A stretch of 64,000 bases of DNA, from positions 17,200,189-17,264,188 of the forward strand of contig OX463852.1 in assembly GCA_949825065.1 (NCBI GenBank), read 5' to 3'. Source of the DNA: Odontocerum albicorne. Taxonomy: Eukaryota; Arthropoda; Insecta; Trichoptera; Odontoceridae. The notes beneath the pieces are model-generated. The model had not been told where the DNA came from and did not search any database. It saw only the letters and a program-made list of their open reading frames with translations. Of the stretch, positions 59,516-64,000 are shown piece after piece (position 1 is the first letter of the stretch; every line of letters starts with the position of its first letter). The translations under genes were made by a program, and so were the position numbers.

Positions 59516-60019
59516 CAGTGTAATGGTATATATGTGTATGTATTAAACCCTAAAAAATTGTAGTATTTGTCATTAATTATAACTTAAAATTGAGGAAAAA
59601 AATTTAATTGCGACAGTCTTGAATTAAAAGTGCAATATTATAAAAACATTTTTACTATTCGAACAAGGCAATTGGTTAGCACAAAAACCTTCTTTAAATC
59701 AAATAGGAATATACAATAGAACAGTAGTTTTAAAAATATTGAGAGAACTGTATGCAAATTTTAAGAACATAATACATACAACGTGACACGTGAATAGAAC
59801 ATTTTAATATCTTTTAACTAAGTCAACAGACAGACATATTTAGCATAAATAATCAAACATGAATCTTCTTCAGACTGTTCACCATTTTATATTAGCATAA
59901 AAGATCAAGTTGTGAAGTTTAGATATGAGAACGTTTACAAGGATTGTGGCTGGAAAAACCTTCATAGGGATAGGATCAGAAATACATACATAATATCATG
60001 CCGTGTCCCTTGCACGGGT

Positions 60020-60900
60020 AGGCAGAGAGAACAGATCTCTAAACTTTTCTATCCACCCATTCAACATACGCCTCCTCCACATTCACACATCTCGTCATGT
60101 ACAAACTTCTATTAAACATACTTCTCACTATACCTTCTTTCAAAATCTGGTTCATTTGGTTCACATTTTCCTCAGTCTACCTCTTCCACACACATCTTGC
60201 TCTTCTGACTTGTATATTTGCTTAGTAATTATTTCATAATTCATTCTCTCCACATACCCAAACCATCTTAAAGCTCCATTCTTCATCTAAAAACATACAT
60301 TTTATCCATGCATTAATTTCTGATGTCTTCATTCCGCCTTCTTTCAAACATTGAAATTCCACAAATTTTCCTTAGTGCACACCTTAGTGCATTAGCATTA
60401 ATCTTACTCTTATCTTTCTTTCCTTAGTGCACACCTTAGTGCATTAGCATTAATCTTACTCTTATCTTTCTTCTGTCAAGTCCAAGTTTCACTTCCATAT
60501 ATCAAGGGAGGCACCAACACACTTTATTATGTACTGTCATTTTTGCTACTGTTGATATTGTGCGGTTGTATATAACATTAAGTGATCCGTTTACCTTGTT
60601 CCCTGTCGCTACCCTTAATTCAATGTCTCTTTCAACTTGCCCATCACATGTAAACATACTGCCCAGATAACATAACTCATTGAGTTTACCCATACATTGC
60701 ACACACTTTTTACCACACCCCTTTCTATAGCCATAAACTTTGATTTCGCTGCATTAATTTTCAAACCTTTTACTAGACATCTCTCATATAGGTCACTACT
60801 TATCGTATCCCTTAATCGTCTTCATTTTCAGCAAACATAACTATATCACATGCATACAGAAGTCTACATTCATTTACTTCACTCATTCTTACACCTCTTC
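60020..60900 (-). pseudogene. Non-LTR retrotransposon reverse transcriptase relic
   Basis: The minus strand around 60790-60500 reads LVKGLKINAAKSKFMAIERG, LNELCYLGSMFTCDGQVERD and VATGNKVNGSLNVIYNRTIS, the KGLKINxxKSK motif and YLGS block of RTE-like reverse transcriptases. The part to 60020 continues as decayed C-terminal sequence. A 53-bp direct duplication interrupts it (60368-60473). Confidence 0.65.
60368..60473. repeat. 53-bp direct duplication
   Basis: tccttagtgcacaccttagt ... ctcttatctttctt occurs twice in tandem inside the retrotransposon relic, with no differences seen. Confidence 0.85.
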
Positions 60901-61171
60901 CATTGTCATTTAAATTGCGCACACACCATATTAAAAAAATAAGTGAGGTGTAAAATATTGTCTGTGAAAATTATATATATATTTTTTTTTAAGAAATATT
61001 TCGAGGAAATGAAATCAAAGAAAAAATGATTACTCTTTTCTAAAGGGAGTAAATTCAGAGCATGTTTTTGAACTAACATTCTTCGGCACTAAAATCCAAT
61101 GCTTGAATTGAACAACTTCATATATCTCTACATTTAATTTGTGGTCTCATAATCATACTCTACTTTCATAT

Positions 61172-61270
61172 TCTTTAATCATAGATATCCTAATACCCTC
61201 GCATACAAGGCGGATAAAAATGTTTGTGTCATTAGATGGGAGTAGTATAGCGCGGGGTCGATCCGGTGAT
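61172..61270 (-). repeat. tRNA-derived SINE, family A, fragment
   Basis: atagatatcctaataccctc ... ggagtagtatagcgcggggtcgatcc matches the body and B box of the copies at 7762 and 50868. The head beyond the B box is lost. Confidence 0.6.
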
Positions 61271-61672
61271 ACCATATATTGGAGGCAATAATTATCTCAC
61301 AGTTTATCGTCACATGTGTCAGCTGGAAGGCAGAAGACCAATAGGAATCTGATGGTCTAACCAAGTCAGGAACATTACTATGACAGCTACAAACAGTGAG
61401 CCCTTCACAAATGATCAAATAAAAAACTTGAAGATGGTGTCCGCTCTGGAAAGTGGATTATCACTGATGACAACCAAATCCAGTATTTCATACAGAATAA
61501 CCAGTGTTCTACGACACGAGATACTGAATATATTAAAAACCACCATCCACAAGCATTCAGTGCAATTTTGTGTTTGAATTTGACTTAAAAATATGAAATT
61601 ACTCTTCAGACAACGAAATATTAAAAAATGTTACACAATATAATACAAAAATGTTAAAGGCATAAACATATA

Positions 61673-62808
61673 CAGGGTGTCCCAAAGGGCAACGTCAAGC
61701 CGGTATCGAGGAAGAGACCAGCTTATGAGGGTTCAGAATTTAAATTTTTTTTTTGAAAAAGCCTTATATTTTTCGAGTTATAGGCATTTCATCGAAAATT
61801 GTAAAAGTAGCTACCCTGAGCCGAATGTTTGTATATTGTGACTAAAATTTGCCATATTTTATGATTTTAATGGTTGTATCGCAATCCTAGATAGACTTGC
61901 TATTAGTCGGAGTCAGATATAAAACAAAAAAAAATTTGCACGTTTGAAAAAAAAATTGTTTTTGTCCGACCATAAAAAATAATATTTTTTATCAGCCAAC
62001 TTTAACTCATCATACTGTAAAAATAATGTACTACGCTAACCTGGCAAGTTACATCAAAAGTTGGCCTGTTTAGTCAGGATTTCAAAATGGTACAATACAT
62101 ATTTACTACTCCTTTAAAAATAATTTTAAAACATTAATTTCTGAAATTAAAGATCGAATTCAAAAATTTTGAGCGAGACAAACGATACGGCGGATGAACG
62201 AGTTAGAGTAAGACACCATTTTTGACAGGAACTAGATATTACATATCAAAAATGGCGACACTAGCTGTATTACTCTAACTAGTGCATCCGCTGTATCGTT
62301 TGTCTCGCTTAAAATTTTTGAATTGGATGTTTAATTTCAGAAATTAATGTTTTAAAATTATTTTTAAAGGAGTAGTAGATATGTAATGTACCATTTTGAA
62401 ATCCTGACAAAACAGGCCAACTTTTGATGTAACTTGCCAGGTTAGCGTAGTACATTATTTTTACAGTATGATGAGTTAAAGTTGGCTGATAAAAAATATT
62501 ATTTTTTATGATCGGACAAAAACAATTTTTGTTTCAAAAGTGCAAATTTTTTTTTGTTTTATATCTGACTCCGACTAATAGCAGGTCTATCTAGGATTGC
62601 GATACAACCATTAAAATCATAAAATATGGCAAATTTTAGTCACAATATACAAACATTCAGCTCAGGGTAGCTACTTTTACAATTTTCGAAGAAATGCCTA
62701 TAACTCGAAAAGTATAAGGCTTTTTCAAAAAAAAAATTTAAATTCTGAACCCTCATAAGCTGGTCTCTTCCTCGATACCGGCTTGACGTTGCCTTTTGGG
62801 ACACCCTG
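61673..62808. mobile_element. 1.14-kb near-perfect palindromic (fold-back) element
   Basis: TA (61671-61672 and 62809-62810) flanks ends cagggtgtcccaaagggcaa and, inverted, cagggtgtcccaaaaggcaa. Almost the whole left half is the reverse complement of the right half, with few mismatches; for example 61673 pairs with 62808 and 62181 with 62300 on the same axis, so there is no net length change over 500 bp. Only about 60-90 central bases are not cleanly paired. No transposase is encoded. The ends and TA flanks fit a non-autonomous Tc1/mariner-superfamily or fold-back element. Confidence 0.9.
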
Positions 62809-62825
62809 TATGTGAAAAGCCAGAT

Positions 62826-62916
62826 TGAGTAAATTTTATTTTTTTTGTCATTATCGGGAATCAAACATAAATCAACCGGGTGATAGAAAATGACTCTACC
62901 AACTAACCATGTAAGC
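62826..62916 (-). repeat. tRNA-derived SINE, family B
   Basis: On the minus strand: cttacatggttagttggtag, B-box-like gtttgattcccgataatgac, then an A-rich tail (T run at 62839-62846). It starts right after the palindromic element. Confidence 0.55.
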
Positions 62917-64000
62917 TTTTAATGTCCACAGAAATGGTTTTGAATTATACATATGTAATTTAATAATTATAGTTTGAAAACATTTTGAACATCTGAATCA
63001 CTAATTTCAAATGATAATTAAATCAATATTTGCTAAGTGTGTTTTCCTGGTCGTACCATGTTCAAGCGGCCTTGCTATATTTTTAGAGCCTCTATCTTAG
63101 TTTTTACATTGTCTGGTGTTAATAATTAACATCTACTTTATTTACAATTTGACTCGACCAGACAAACAGAGATTACTTTTTATAACGTCTTTGTGTATAG
63201 TTAAAACTAGCAAAACATATTGATTAATGCTGGCAACGCTTATTTTGAAAATACACTGTTAAATATAAACAAAAAATTAATCTGTACATTGCCAGTAAAA
63301 AAAAACCAACACTATCAAAGTTTATTGTCTATTATCCAGCAATTTTTAAATTGCTTGATAAATTAGATTTTCGAGGTGGAAAGAAAGAAAATACAGGTGT
63401 ATCTCGCTTATACGGAAGGTTCCATTCCAGACCATCGGTGTTAAACGAATATTTATATAAAGCAAATCACTACTAGGGCATATAAAAGCCTAAAAACATA
63501 TTAACACTATAATTTATTAGGTGGGTGATATCTTGAGACGGCCGTGCCTAACAGTTAGCATTCATGCTAAGCAAGCGAGCATCCCAGGTTCGATTCATAG
63601 CACTAGTTTTTCTATAGTTTTTTAGGAACGGTTGTTCCTTAAAGGAGAGATGATGAGGATGATTGTTGATAAATAAAAACTTGTCGAAATCGGAATATGC
63701 AAAGAGGAATTTTATTGACAAACGTCAGTATTTATAATGTTTTGGACGTGTGCGGGAATGCGCACGAGATATATCGCTGTCTCGTCTTTGCGCTTACAAT
63801 ATGTTTATTGTCGATGCGTAGGTATCCTTTTGTTTTGAGAGACAGCGCGAAAGATGTGTTGCTCTCTCCTTTCCTCATGGAATGCGCTCTTCACTGGTAG
63901 TGAGTTGAATGACCGACCGCGTGGACTTTGGCATTGTTTGTCTCGCATTGTTAAGGTGGGCAAAGGTCGTCTCGTGGGTTCAGTGACCGCGCATATAGTC
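62917..64000. other. Right-hand region, no gene recognised
   Basis: A pogo/MITE-like end aggtgtatctcgcttatacg occurs at about 63396 without a partner. A SINE or tRNA-like head lies at about 63526-63605 (gacggccgtgcctaacagtt ... ccaggttcgattcatag). The GC-richer end (63700-64000) has short frames without known motifs. No PP1 beta first exon was found. Confidence 0.4.

Noticed and set aside
62640..62864. Minus-strand 74-codon frame at the right end of the palindrome
   Set aside because: It straddles the element end and is mirrored by the left arm; no known motif.
63526..63605. Candidate tRNA gene (ggccgtgcctaacagtta ... ccaggttcgattcatag)
   Set aside because: The boxes are present but no cloverleaf could be drawn; more likely another SINE head.

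Overview
This window is an AT-rich stretch of a eukaryotic nuclear genome, most likely an arthropod and probably an insect. Genes are split by GT-AG introns, coding is sparse, and the space between exons is crowded with DNA transposons of classes common in insects: mariner/Tc1, piggyBac, hAT and Helitron. tRNA-derived SINEs and decayed non-LTR retrotransposon pieces are also frequent. I cannot name the species.

Three genuine protein-coding loci can be assembled by joining exons in phase. (1) About 1033-7210, plus strand: the 3' part of a gene whose GC-rich exons encode a Pro/Arg/Trp/Tyr-rich protein of unrecognised family; its 5' end is off the left edge or unrecognised. (2) 12169-16759, plus strand: a complete three-exon gene for a 214-residue coiled-coil protein resembling the NNF1/PMF1 subunit of the MIS12 kinetochore complex. 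(3) 47278-58365, minus strand: the last five coding exons of a protein phosphatase 1 catalytic subunit of the beta class (PPP1CB, flapwing in flies). All its metal-binding motifs except those in the missing first ~60 residues are present; the 5' exon must lie beyond the right edge or in a part I could not recognise.

Layout: 1-7.5 kb gene 1 and its long introns; 7.5-12 kb a satellite, a SINE and a hAT element; 12-17 kb the NNF1-like gene, with mariner and Tc1 relics inside intron 1; 17-31 kb a dense transposon region (deleted mariners, pogo-like MITE, piggyBac transposase relic and two TTAA-flanked MITEs, Helitron end, hAT MITE with perfect 8-bp duplication). 31-47 kb is gene-poor, with SINEs, an 85-bp tandem array, a deleted mariner, a 613-bp (TA)/(ATACAT) microsatellite and retrotransposon relics. 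47-58 kb is the phosphatase gene with transposons in its introns. 58-64 kb has retrotransposon relics and a 1.14-kb near-perfect palindromic element.

The most interesting signals are the NNF1-like gene, the 1.14-kb palindrome at 61673-62808, and a pair of inverted mariner copies (39944-40831 and 54944-55852) that share one internal deletion and flank the 3' exons of the phosphatase gene. I found no rRNA gene, convincing functional tRNA gene, CRISPR array or intact autonomous transposon.
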